A stretch of DNA of 64,000 nucleotides from Glandiceps talaboti. Taxonomy: Eukaryota > Hemichordata > Enteropneusta > Spengelidae. Below, one piece after another: positions 25,467-37,827 of the stretch. The DNA lies in the NCBI RefSeq assembly GCF_964340395.1, contig NC_135560.1:24522675-24586674 (forward strand). Direction: 5' to 3'. A model generated the notes under the pieces. That model ran no database searches. It was not told where the DNA came from and saw only the letters and a program-made list of their open reading frames with translations. The position numbers and the translations under genes are program-made. How positions within the stretch are numbered: position 1 is the stretch's first letter; each line of letters starts with the position of its first letter.

Positions 25467-26333
25467 ATGGCAAGACTTGTAACCTCGTCAGAAATTCCAT
25501 CTCTATTGAAGACATTGGAAAAATGGAATCCTGAATGCCTTCCTATATACCAACTGCTAGAAAACAGTTATGAAAACAACAACACATGGCCATGTATTAG
25601 TATATATGTTGACTGCAAGGATGTGGATCAAATGACAACGATACTGTGTTGCTGTGGTGATTATCATACCAACCCAAATGGGAACAATTATTTCTTGTAT
25701 TCTGTTGACGATGAAAAAATGAACGTTTTCCTGGCTGAAAATAGTGTGATTGACTGGAGTAGAAAATATGTGCAATTTGAGATTATGTCATTAGCATATT
25801 CAAACATGGTCGAAGAAATCGCTTTGCAGCATTCGAGCTCACTTCACAAACCCACTGGAGTGTATCATTATTATACTTGCATTGGTGACGATAGGGTGGA
25901 GGAAATTACTAACAGGTCCCTGCCATGTGGCTTTACCCTGGCACCATTGCGCATTGAGCATGCCCCACTACTTATCAGCAAGTTTTCTTATCCCGGAATT
26001 CCACCGGTAACACAGTTTGCTAAGCTGATTGAATGTATGCCAACCTTAGCAGTCTACAATGAAAAGGGAACACCGGTTTCATGGGCTGTTATTAAAGAGT
26101 ATGGTGAGATTGGTATGACGTATACAGAACCTGGATACAGACGACAAGGATTTGCCAGTATTGTAACAGCAAATTTAGTAAAGATCCAGCAAGAAAGAGG
26201 AGAGATACCATACACGATTATCAACGAGCACAAAGAAGCTTCTGCCAATATGCATACAAGGTTGGGATTTGTCAAACAACCAAACACAGAGAGTAGCTAT
26301 TTTTTCTTCTTAAGGGAAGATTCAATGAACTGA
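25467..26333 (+). CDS. Glycine N-acyltransferase-like protein (GLYAT family), single coding exon
   Basis: This is a 288-codon open frame from ATG 25467 to TGA 26333. The length fits the GLYAT/GLYATL family (about 290-300 residues), and the frame opens with no ATG upstream in the preceding 33 nt. The N-terminal half resembles the aralkyl acyl-CoA:amino acid N-acyltransferase N-domain. The C-terminal half has a GNAT fold with an acetyl-CoA-loop-like motif YRRQGFAS near residues 223-230, preceded by MTYTEPG and followed by a helix and an ANMHTRLGF strand/helix, all typical of GLYAT C-domains. Family members conjugate glycine or glutamine to acyl-CoAs, often in mitochondria; the substrate here is unknown. 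AG dinucleotides at 25432 and just before the ATG suggest a spliced 5' UTR, so the lack of coding introns may reflect gene structure rather than retroposition. The exact GLYAT subfamily is not resolved. Confidence 0.82.
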   Translation: MARLVTSSEIPSLLKTLEKWNPECLPIYQLLENSYENNNTWPCISIYVDCKDVDQMTTILCCCGDYHTNPNGNNYFLYSVDDEKMNVFLAENSVIDWSRKYVQFEIMSLAYSNMVEEIALQHSSSLHKPTGVYHYYTCIGDDRVEEITNRSLPCGFTLAPLRIEHAPLLISKFSYPGIPPVTQFAKLIECMPTLAVYNEKGTPVSWAVIKEYGEIGMTYTEPGYRRQGFASIVTANLVKIQQERGEIPYTIINEHKEASANMHTRLGFVKQPNTESSYFFFLREDSMN

Positions 26334-26479
26334 AAGTGTAATGAACGTGAATACTAAATTAATGTCGATGCAGTATTCGAATACGCGTTACGGAGCCGAA
26401 AGACTTGGCTATCTGATTCAACATACTGGCTTATAAAAAGTTATATATTCTTGTGAACGACATAAGTGTTATTATTATG

Positions 26480-26575
26480 ATTCTTTTTTTTCCCAATTTT
26501 ATTTTATTTGTACCTTTAACAAATCCCCAGGGCTTTGTTACGTGTAATCAATAAACTAAACTAAACTAAACTAGA
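26480..26575 (+). mobile_element. Probable LINE/SINE 3' tail with (TAAAC)n
   Basis: A TTTTATTTGTACC..CAGGGCTTTGTTACGTG stretch ends in AATCAATAAACTAAACTAAA. Short-unit tails of this kind are common at non-LTR retroelement 3' ends. The AATAAA at 26550 could also serve the GLYAT-like gene. Confidence 0.35.
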
Positions 26576-26805
26576 CATTGTAAAGCCAGTGTTACGTAAT
26601 GTAGTTTGTAAGATACGACGTGATACTACAGCCTGTACTTCAGATAGCGTGCAATGAAAAGTCGTATCTCATAAACTAAGCGTTATATAACTGTGTTGAA
26701 CAAATGAAATCTACTGCAGCATCGTGCCACAAAAACACCTGAATATGTCTGATGTATGTTTTAAATTACGGATGACGTAACTCCAACAAGGAATATATCG
26801 ACATA

Positions 26806-27040
26806 TACAACACCATTCTCACAAGTTATCAATTCTCAACTAGATGGATAATGAGTACAACACCATTCTCACAAGTTATCAATTCTCAACCAGATGTATA
26901 ACGAGTACAGCACCATTCTCACAAGTTATCAATTCTCAACTAGATGTATAATGCGATATGAGTACAGCACCATTCTCACAAGTTATCAATTCTCAACTAG
27001 ATGTATAATGAGTACAACACCATTCTCACAAGTTAATAAA
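26806..27040. repeat. 50-bp tandem repeat, 4.6 copies
   Basis: Units start TACAACACCATTCTCACAAG at 26806, 26856, 26906, 26963 and 27013. One unit carries a 7-bp insertion. Confidence 0.9.
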
Positions 27041-27762
27041 TTCTGACATTCTGAAAGTATTTCAGAACAGAAGGCAAAAGTATATTTCAGAAATAAATGG
27101 GTTTTCTGTTCTGCTAAACAGAAACTCACTAACCAAGTAAAAATCAAATACAAAACAAAACACAATAAAGAATAGGGAACTTGCAAACCTGCCATGCTGA
27201 ATGTTGCATCATGAGAAATGTGATTATAAATACTAATCAATTAGTATTGTAAACAATGTGGAGACATTATTTGTAACCACAAATAATCAATTCATATTTA
27301 CCCTGACAATTGTAGGAGGTTAATTTTATCAGTAGCTCCAGATTAGGTATTACGATAACCACAGATAATCCCATAATCCTTTGCGTCGGAGCATGCTCAG
27401 TCTGGATTGCAAGTTCCCCATTGGCTATCTTGGGGCTACTTAGCACTAGTTTGCAGCTGGGGAGATAACCATCATGTGTGACGATCATAGGTTACCTGGG
27501 GAGCTCGCCAGCAGGTAGTCCCTTTGTGTGTAGAGGAATTGCCGTAAGCAAAAGTCATCTGGGGAGGAGCGCCAACAGGTGTCTGACTCTAGTCTACCTG
27601 TGGGGATTGCCAGTAGATAGGTCTTAAATTTGTTATCTGAACTATACATGAGAAATTAGAATGTACGAAAATAAACAGGAACAAAATACAGGATCGAACA
27701 TTAAGTTGTGTATAAATTATAATTAAATAAACATTAAGTTGTGCATAAATTATAATTAAATA

Positions 27763-27862
27763 AAGTAATTTGTCCAAACACAAACGTGAAAATTATTACC
27801 TGAAATGCCTTCAAATTTCAGGTAATAATTTTCAAGTTTGTGTTTAGACAAATTACTTTAAT
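27763..27862. repeat. Near-perfect 100-bp hairpin
   Basis: TAAAGTAATTTGTC..AAACACAAAC..GAAAATTATTACCTGAAA faces its reverse complement across a loop of about 10 nt centred near 27812. It may be a tiny MITE. Confidence 0.75.
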
Positions 27863-28821
27863 ATGTTAACAATGGTTTGCCAACACAGATGAACTTTCAT
27901 TTGAAGAATGAATGAACACGTTTATTATTCCGATCCGATAGCATTGTATAACTATCACTATCATTAAGTATTCCACTCATCACATTTTACTGGAATAACC
28001 ACTTTACCACTATTAACTATGGTATCGTATTTCCTAAGTTTTATTTGAGTGTGGCTTTTTGTTTTATATAAACAGCAACAGACGCCCATCCTGGCAAAGC
28101 GTGAAGTGGGTACTATGATGGAATAGTCCTTACAGTATATGGAGTTGCATGTGTATAGAGTTTAAAGATTACAACCCCTTGTTGTAAAGAAAAGAAAATA
28201 ACACATAACAAATTGCAACACTTACACACACAAACTACGAAATAACTTGATTTCAACATTCAACGGTACACGCGAGATTGTATGTCATAATATTTACAAT
28301 GCATACAGCTAAAACAACTTAATTATTGTCCACACAACTCAACTATACTATCTGGTGCAGCATAGGTCGGTGTTATCAATTACGGTCACCATGATCCGTT
28401 GTTTAGATGTCATGAAGGAATGTGCATTGCCTTTAAAAAAATATTGCTTTCTTAAATTCATTTATTATTTCTACCCCTGTACTACACATACTATAAAGTA
28501 ATAAAACGTCAGAGAGAAATGCAATCTTCGTCCCGTGTACAGTTTACTTCCTTCCTCCTCGCATAACTCTGATGAAAGACACACACTTACGGCACTGACA
28601 ACTTTTATAAAAACCAGCACTTATCAAGAGGAAAGACGTGTACAGAGAGTTACAGTAAAAGATATATACAATACATTTATCTAACCTAAAGTTTATACTT
28701 TCGTATAAACATTATTTTGTTAACTATTATTACTCTAGTTTATATATTTACTAGTTTGTTTTACCACCAAACACTTATTGCAGATAATCCAATGAAAAAG
28801 TGTTAACGGATGCGATAACGA

Positions 28822-28924
28822 TTCTATTCTATTCTATTCTATTCTATTCTATTCTATTCTATTCTATTCTATTCTATTCTATTCTATTCTATTCTATTCT
28901 ATTCTATTCTATTCTATTCTATTC
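28822..28924. repeat. (ATTCT)n pentanucleotide microsatellite
   Basis: About 20 uninterrupted ATTCT units. Confidence 0.97.
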
Positions 28925-30792
28925 ATACATTAGTACGTGTAATCGGTGTACGCTTCACAATCAGGCATGTCAATACATCAACCTATGTTTAACTTCAGAC
29001 ACATACGGAGCATTATTAAAGAAACTTTGGAGTGTCTACAATTTGTGACGTAGCATAGTCATTGTAATCTGTCTGTGCCAAAGGTCACGTGACATGCTCA
29101 CTACTGTTTATATTGTTTGCTGTGCGTGTACGTCAACTAACAAGCACCCACCCTGGTTTGTTGTTGTCGACGGGCATGTTTACACTGGATTACAAGATAA
29201 GCCTGGGTAAGTTCCATGTCTTATATAAAATAATGAAATACCTCGAGGTTTTCATGAGTTCAACAACATAATGCCAGATATTTATGTTAACAACACATAG
29301 GCCTATATTTTGTAAAGTATTTGACCTTAAAACATTGCTACACAAGACCCTTATCGTAGCCCTGACCCAGATGACCTCTAAATACCATACTTCGAATAGA
29401 CTTTAAACGAAATACACTTCAAAATTATATCAAAATTATCGAAATTCTTTCGTTGGTAGCCTCTGAAATGGATGTAGATTTAGGAGACGATGTTTAGGTG
29501 GTATTATGACCTTACCCACATAGGTCCAATTCAATTTAGACCCATTAGAGTAAATTAATATAGGCCTAATTATAGGAAGGAAAGGACACACAATGACAGA
29601 ATAACACGCTATATGAACTCAATGAACAGCTGATTTTTTTTTACCTTCTTTGTTGAATGAAATAAATAGAAAACGGTACGTTACAAAGATTAATTCTTTA
29701 TTGGTATATGTGCGCACAGACAAATGTGGTATATGTATATATGACTGTCCTCATCAAGTTATTCTTTCCAGACGTATATGAAATCTGTAAAACACACACA
29801 CACACACACACATACCAAAACGTGTACCTCCATCTCTATCGCTCCATATGTAAGTCAAGGTCGAAGTGATAGCAAAGGCGAGAGTATGATATTGTGATCA
29901 ATTATGTGAGCGAGAATGACAGTCGAATCTAATAATGTGCAAAGTGTACATTGTAAATAACTATAGATGAATGAGTTGAAAACACTAATTAAGACATGGA
30001 TAACGAACTCCAAGACAGAATAATGCATGCACGACATTATATTCATTATTTTTACTAGTAACAGTTGATTGGTTGAATTTGTTAACTGGACGTAATTTTA
30101 TTTTGAATGAAAGCATATTTCAATATAGTACCGAGCTACATTCAATACTCTACGGTATCGTTAGAAAGTGATACAGCACATATGTATTGACAGGTGAGAA
30201 CTATGTTCATGTACGTAGATCAGTTCGTGGTCGTGACAACGCATCCTTTTATAAATATGTAACGGTTTATGCTATCTGCTGATTTCAAGTATCAGAAATT
30301 AGAATCCTCCATCATAAGTTCCACAATTATTGTCGTATTCAAAAAGGAGTCTTTATCAATCGACAAATTTTAAGAAGAGTTCGTTCGTTTTTAGCTAATG
30401 AGCACATCTTAACCTCCAAACTTCAGTGTCTTCCATTTGATAGACGTTTTAGACACCGGGTTTACAAGACAAACCGATGAAAGTACTTTTATTCCACCCA
30501 CCATTCGGTTTTATAGTTTAATGGTTTTTCTAATAATGGCCGTCAAATCTAGTACCTTATATCATAAATTGTTTATTTTTAAAATATTTATGACTCATAA
30601 ATTATTAAATACTTCACAAATTGTTCATAGATGAACGATAAAGATACAATTCAAACAAATGATTCTGAACCTATATTATTTCCATAACCTGAATGTGGAA
30701 ATCAGATGGATAAAAATGAAATATTAGCGTCTTATATTTCTCAGGTAATGGTTCCTAACAGTAAAATTTGACAGTACAGCGTTCAGATAAAT

Positions 30793-31253
30793 ATGGCTTC
30801 GAATACAGTAGACGAAGACCCGTCAAAAGCTGACAACATCGGTTGCAGGGCCAAGATTTTGAAACTGGTGGAGGATCTGAGAGGTATTGTGGGATCGTCT
30901 GAGTACGGTGACCATGAGTTGGAAGTAAAACATTTGATGGATGGTATTGATATTGGCCAAGGACTAGTACAAACATGTATTAAAATCTGTACATCTCTCA
31001 TGACAGCTGTTGATGAACTTGCTATTGCTTTAAACCAGGTTCTAAGTGACATCAATCAAAAACTTCCAAGTGATGAAGATGCACCGGAAAGCCAAGGTTA
31101 GTCTTAGATTCTATTTTATATTACAACTTCCCTATAGATCTGCATTGGATAAAAGAGTATATGATGATCCAAGTTCATATATGATCACAGTTGAGTACCT
31201 TTAAGCTGTTTTTTATTAGAGTGTGTCTGAATGTTGGGAACAAGAGGTGAAAT

Positions 31254-31315
<62 letters not shown>

Positions 31316-32967
31316 TAAACTAATATATTTTTACGCCTTTACAGGGTCATCTTCGTTAAAACACCTCACCGAGGCAGCCGAGCGATTTTCTAGCCTTATT
31401 AATGAAGCTCTCGCCAATGCAGGATCTACTAAGAAGATGGCGTCCGCCCTCACTGCAGTTTCCGGAGCGATTTCAAGTGACCTTGCAAGCGCAGATAAAC
31501 TGGTAGAAGAAAGTGTAACAGAAGCAACTCAGTTAGCCGACAAGTGTACCGTGAATGCGGACAAATTAAAAGTCGACATAAGACTTGCACAAGAGACCAT
31601 ACAAATAGCATCCTCAGTAACCGGGGGACCGAACGCAGATGAAAACGTGGAGATTGATGTTTCTGAAATATATGGTGCCTGTGAAGAGGCGAAAGATGTC
31701 GCAGAGGACGTACGTGATGCAACAGAAACCCTTGAAAAGGTAGCAAAGAGAATTACTAAAGCAATCGACGAAGAACATAGTCCTGTTTATGGAACAAAAA
31801 TCAGACAAGCAACTGAAGAGGGCAAAGGTGCTTTAGAACAGGCAGATTCCAACCAAAGAGTTCTCGAAAAGGCAGTGAAAAAGATCAAAGAACTTGTAAG
31901 AGGTATAGAAGATATCCAACAAGCCCAAACTTCCGCTAAAGTGAAATCTGGATTAGAGGAACTGGAAAAAGAACATGAGGAATTTCACACTCAATTAGAA
32001 TATGCCCAGCATATTGTTGATTTGATAGCTCAGCTAGCGTCCGAGGATCTAGATGATTCAAGCGAGGAGATAAAAAAAGTCGTGGAAGATGCAAGAGCAG
32101 CCGCCGACAATGCTAGAGTGATTATCCTTCCTGCTAAGAAAAGCATGAAAGAGTTCGTGGAGAAGATACAGGAAGCCGAAAATCTCGTCAAAGGAGGAGG
32201 CAATGCAATCTCAGAAACCAATCTCGTTGAACTGGAGCGTTTGCGAGACGATTGTAAACCTAAATGCAAAAACGCAAAGATGGCTGCCAAATCTGCTGAA
32301 ATCAAAATGTCAAAATTTATTCAATCAGACCCAAATCGCCCAAAGGCGGTTGACGCATGTGGAAATGCTAAAATCGTCATTGAAGACACCAAGGCTGTTG
32401 CTAAGGAAACGATGGATGCCGCAGATGAGGTTCTTGGAACGACTGAAGATGGAGGTGAAGAAGAAGGAAAAAAGTCGCAAGAGGCGAAAGAAAGCATGGA
32501 TTTAAAACCCCAACAGCACGAACACAAGTATTGGCAGACAGAGGAGACGATGCAGGCTGCAGAGAGGGCGCTACAGGCAGGGAAAAAAGCCCAAACAGCC
32601 GCTGAGAGGACAACCAAGTTAGCTGCCGAATGTGAAATAGCTGTAGCAGACACGGTCACATTTATTGATGCTAATTTAATCTCCAACCTTATAAGAAGAA
32701 CGAAGGAATGCGAATATGCTACGTCACTATCTAAAAGATCCTTAGAAGAACTTGAAGACACTGACCCGAGAAACTGGCCAGTCTTAGGGTAATGAGTTCT
32801 CTGCTTTGATTTATTTAATTCTCATTTATGAACCAAATTGAAATAACTCTTGTAATTTAATGAATCTTTTTATTTCCATTTCAGTGTGAAAGTAGCAGGT
32901 CATATCAAAACAATCATTTTTTAGCACAACTGAACTGAGGTTCAGTAGTGCTATAGGGATCGCCCGG

Positions 32968-33014
<47 letters not shown>

Positions 33015-33022
33015 GTGTGTGG

Positions 33023-33117
<95 letters not shown>

Positions 33118-36100
33118 CAACTTAAAGTCAAAAACTGCTGAACCGATTGCCATGATTTTTGGTAGGTCCATTACCTTGGGTGTCTAGTTGGGAAATTGTT
33201 CAAATCGAAATGATCGCATCACAGGTGTGTGATTTGGGTCAAAAAATGTGATTTTTGGTAAAAAAACTTAAACTCAGAAACTACTGAGCAGATTGGTGCG
33301 AAATTTTGTGAGAAGATTCTTAAGGAGGTGGAAAGTAAGATTTGTTCATGACATGATGATTCCATCAGTGATATGCAAATTAGGGCTAAAAATGTGTCTA
33401 TAATTCCAAAACTACTGAGCAGATTTGGCTGAAATTTAATGGGAATGCATCTAGGGATGTACGAACGAAGATATATTAAGCATACAATGATTCCATGAGT
33501 GATATGCAAATTAGGTGTAAGAATGTTCATTTTTGGTCAAAAACTTATATCTCAAAAAGTGCTTGGTCAATGAGTCTGAAACTTGGCGAGATGTTTCTGA
33601 AACTGTTATTCTGCAGATTTTCTTCAAAACATTTTGACAAAATTGGCCCTAGCGACCATGACCACGCCCTTTAGCAATAACCAAATGGCAGTATATTTTG
33701 GTCAAATAACAACATCATCTAGTAGGCAAGTGAGTAAACATTCAAAAAATGTATGCAAATACCCTAGCAACCATGACCACGCCCATATCAACAGCCAAAC
33801 GGTGGTGTATTTCACAAAGATAACAACAGGGTTTAATAGACAATTGAATAAACATTCAAAAAATGTATGTAAATTTGCATAGCAACAAGACTACGCCCAT
33901 AGCAACAGCCAAATAATCACGTATATTGCAAAGATAACAACAGGAATAGAAAGACAAATGAATAAACATTCAAAAAATGTATGCAAATACCCTAGTAACC
34001 ATGACCACGCCCATAGCAACAGCCAAATGGTGGTGTATTTCACAAAGATAACAATGGGGTTTAATAGACAATTGAATAAACATTCAAAAAATGTATGTAA
34101 ATTTGCCTAGCAACAAGACCACGCCCATAGCAACATCCAAATGATCACGTATATTGCAAAGACAATATCAGGAATTCATACACAAGTGAACAAAAACATA
34201 CACAAATGTATGCAAATATATCTAACAACATGACCATGCCCATAGCAACAGCCAAATGATAGCATTTATTGTAAAGATAGCAACATGGTTGGATAGGCAA
34301 CTGGATAGTTATTCAGCAAATGAACACCTATTGTTAGCATGTACAGTTGTGCTACAACGCCATTGGCGGTATTTTTTAATGGCACAGTTGATGTCGCATA
34401 TTATAATAGGCCCTGAAAATGAAAAACTGTACGATTATGTTGGGTCGGGTCAGGCAATCCTAGACAATAACCTTCTTCTAAAAAGGTTTCTAAAAGCATG
34501 ACTGAATATTCACAATCAGACGCAGGAAAATTATAAGCAACATTTATATTAGTCCTAATACAATGGGAAAATGGAAAAAGATTACCCCTTTCTCCTCAAT
34601 ACCTTAGTATTTTTCCCTCCGCTCCCCCTCCCTCTTTCCAATATTCTCTGCTTCCTACTTATTGAAGCGTATAGCCTACTGGGGTTCGCATTTGAGAGAG
34701 TCGTCGCATCAACCAGTTTATTTATTCACCAGTCCCTCCTGTCCACCCATTCATCTCGTCACTGCCAAATTCTCGAAGAGATGATGTAGAATAATGCTAA
34801 GACAAATTATGTATCCACAGCCTTCCACCAAGAGTGCAGTCACCGCTATGCGTCCTAAGAGCGCCCAGGGCGTTTATCGACGCCTACAAAAACAGAATAA
34901 CATGTTCGTACCTCGAACGGAGCCCAGTCAGCCCAGCAGCAGCCAATCAAAAACAAGTCAGTATGGTGGTAACACCACAGTTGTTGGCCACAAGTGCAGA
35001 TGACCTGCCTGCCCCGGCATTCCTTGCAATAAGGTACAATTGCAAGAACGACTTCGGTGGGGACATCATAGTCAAATCGTCTAAAAGTCGTAAAAAGTGG
35101 TCGGTTTTACCAACTATATCCACAGAGCGGCGTATCGATGAATTTCATGTAAGAATTTAACATTTGTTACGTCTTTTCCAACTTACGTCACGAAAAATTA
35201 TAGGCTTGCTGTAAAACTTTGCGAACCAATGACAGAATAGCGATATAAATCTGTTTTGAACCAATGGCAGAAAAGCGATATAAATCTATGTTTTGAATGA
35301 TGACAGTGACAGTGTCATCGATGAATGAGAACTGTGAGGAATTATAAAATAGCGATATAAATCTATATATACATTTAACAGGAACAATTGACACATTTGT
35401 GCAATTTGGCTTGTAGATCAGACCACTAAAGATAACTATAATGACCTGAGCTTGTAACGAGCACTAAATACAGATGGTACATTTTTATTTCAAATTAGGT
35501 ATGCAAAGTGACTTAGGTAGCTGTGAAAAATTTGCTTATGAGCAAGTTGTCTTTCGACGATATCTTTCCGTCTTTAGGGTCGAGATCACTAGTTCAATGT
35601 GGGATTAAAACGTAATTCCTTTAGTTTGGGGATGGGGTTGAAAGATTTAAGTTCTCATCCGACAAAAATGATTTTACTTTTAATGGAATGTTTTGTACCC
35701 CTAAATGCAAATATTTCAAATCGAGAAATGTAAGAATTTTACTGTAATAGTAAATGCATGGCACTAAAACATAACTAAATAATTTATTTTAAATAAAAGA
35801 ACAGTTTTCTAACTACTTACTGGTTTTATATTCACAGTAGGCTTACTACGTACTGTTACTAATTTGAAATAATTGATTGTGCTGCCTGTAACAATTATCA
35901 ATTTTGACCAATTAAAGTTAGAAGATGGTGGGGGTCTGAGGCCTAACTAAAATAATTTTGTTTTTATCCTACACTGAACTATTGATCTGACCCCTTAAGA
36001 TGTTGATAAATTGAAATCAATTACTTCTGTAGGGTCAAATATTTGCTGAGGTCAAGGTGAAAAGTTTCGAATCTTACGCCGTGCTACTAAGAAGCGTCAA

Positions 36101-37678
36101 GGCTACAAGTACAATTGACGAAAAGGGTGGTGATGTAGTTATGAGGTCAAAACATCCATTGTCTATATCTATACAACCAGGATGTTTGTCAGTACCTACA
36201 GACGTCTCCTTAGAGGTTAGTTTTATGTCAAACTATATCAGTGGACTGGCTTAAATAAATGTCATACGATTCCACTTGACTTTCTAACATGATCAATACC
36301 ACCTCCCCCACCCCTCAACAAGCACGTTCATCTAAAAAAATATTTCATAATCTATTTCTGCACACTGTTCACCAAAAAATTTTCATTTTAAAAACGAAAA
36401 ATTGGTCTGGAAATGACCATGTATGAACTTTACGGAATGACACTTATGATGTATCATTATTTTTCCAATTTTATTTTCGGGCGTTATGACATTTCTACTT
36501 TTACGTTTGTTGTTTTGGTATTATTATTATTTCTACATTCTTCATGCCATTTCCATATCATTTTTCTCAAACTACTGCTTAAAAGGTTTAAGGTCAATAG
36601 CTAGGTAGGGTCAGTAACTCCTGGTTCCTGCACACCTCAGGATAAACGTTTTGCATCGTCCAGCTGTTCAATATCTTCTACGGTTTATCTCAGTCAAATC
36701 TCTGTGTTTACTAATAGTGGCCTAATAATCATAATTAAGTCATGTTTTGTGATGTCATTTCAGACAGCGACTCAAGATAATGCAACCAAAACACTGAAAT
36801 ACGCCGACCCTTTCATCAGAGTCTCCTGTGCTCCGAAACCGAAGAAAGCTGTCCGTCTAACCCTTGTCACTAAACCACCATCAGATCGATCGCCTGCGAT
36901 GGGAGGACAGAAAAACCACCTGTATTGTCTCTATTGTGCTGATAATAAAAGATGGAAGGTGACTGCAGTTTTAGAAGAAGAACAAGACAGAAGTCCAGAT
37001 GGTTTATTGCACATAGTACTCCCACCAGTCGGCGTTAACCAGTAAGTAAGACCTAGATGCAAGGGTACCCTATTCCCTATCAACAGGTCATTTCGACCCC
37101 TGTCATCCCCTGGTCCATAACAGTGCATCCGCCCCCCCCCCCCCGACACTCCTAGTACACATGCATGTATAGATTGATCACGATTCTGAACTTTAAACCA
37201 ACACAAGTTGAGTTTAGAAGCTTTTTTTAAACTTCCGAATCGTAAGAATATGCACATGAAAAACCTCCCTAACGAAAGAACCACTTCACGTCACGTTTCC
37301 TTGTCGTTGTCGTTCCTAGGCAGCTGTTAATAGCTTTACTCTGGAATCCAGAAGACCTTGAAGATTTGGAAGAAAATCTGTCATTGGAACAGGTAGGATA
37401 ACAAACTAGTGCAGTAACGTGCAGTTTTATCGTTGCATATGCATGTATGTATGTATGTACATTTTTTATGTATGTATGTATGTATGTATGTATGTATGTA
37501 TGTATGTATGTATGTATGTATGTATGTATGTATTTATTTATGTATTTATGTATGTATGTATGTATGTATGTATGTATGTATGCATGTATGTATGTATGTA
37601 TGTATGTATGTATGTATGTATGTATGTATGTATGTATGTATGTATGTATGTATGTATGTATGTATGTATGTATGTATG

Positions 37679-37709
<31 letters not shown>

Positions 37710-37743
37710 TGTATGTATGTATGTATGTATGTATGTATGTATG

Positions 37744-37774
<31 letters not shown>

Positions 37775-37794
37775 TGTATGTATGTATGTATGTA

Positions 37795-37827
<33 letters not shown>

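Larger units (their letters stand above)
27041..30792. other. Intergenic spacer before paralogue A
   Basis: AT-rich, with one hairpin (27763-27862) and one pentanucleotide array (28822-28924). No gene, RNA gene or transposon protein could be supported. A CAG at about 30744 before the ATG at 30793 could be a 5' UTR acceptor. Confidence 0.4.

Noticed and set aside
25467-26333. GLYAT-like gene as a processed retrogene
   Set aside because: No A-rich tail or target duplication bounds the coding exon, and acceptor-like sites precede the ATG; the tail-like (TAAAC)n at 26550 more likely belongs to a separate retroelement.
32826-33171. His-Thr and Thr-Asp-Arg-Gln repeat frames
   Set aside because: Translations of (GT)n and (CTGT)n microsatellites.
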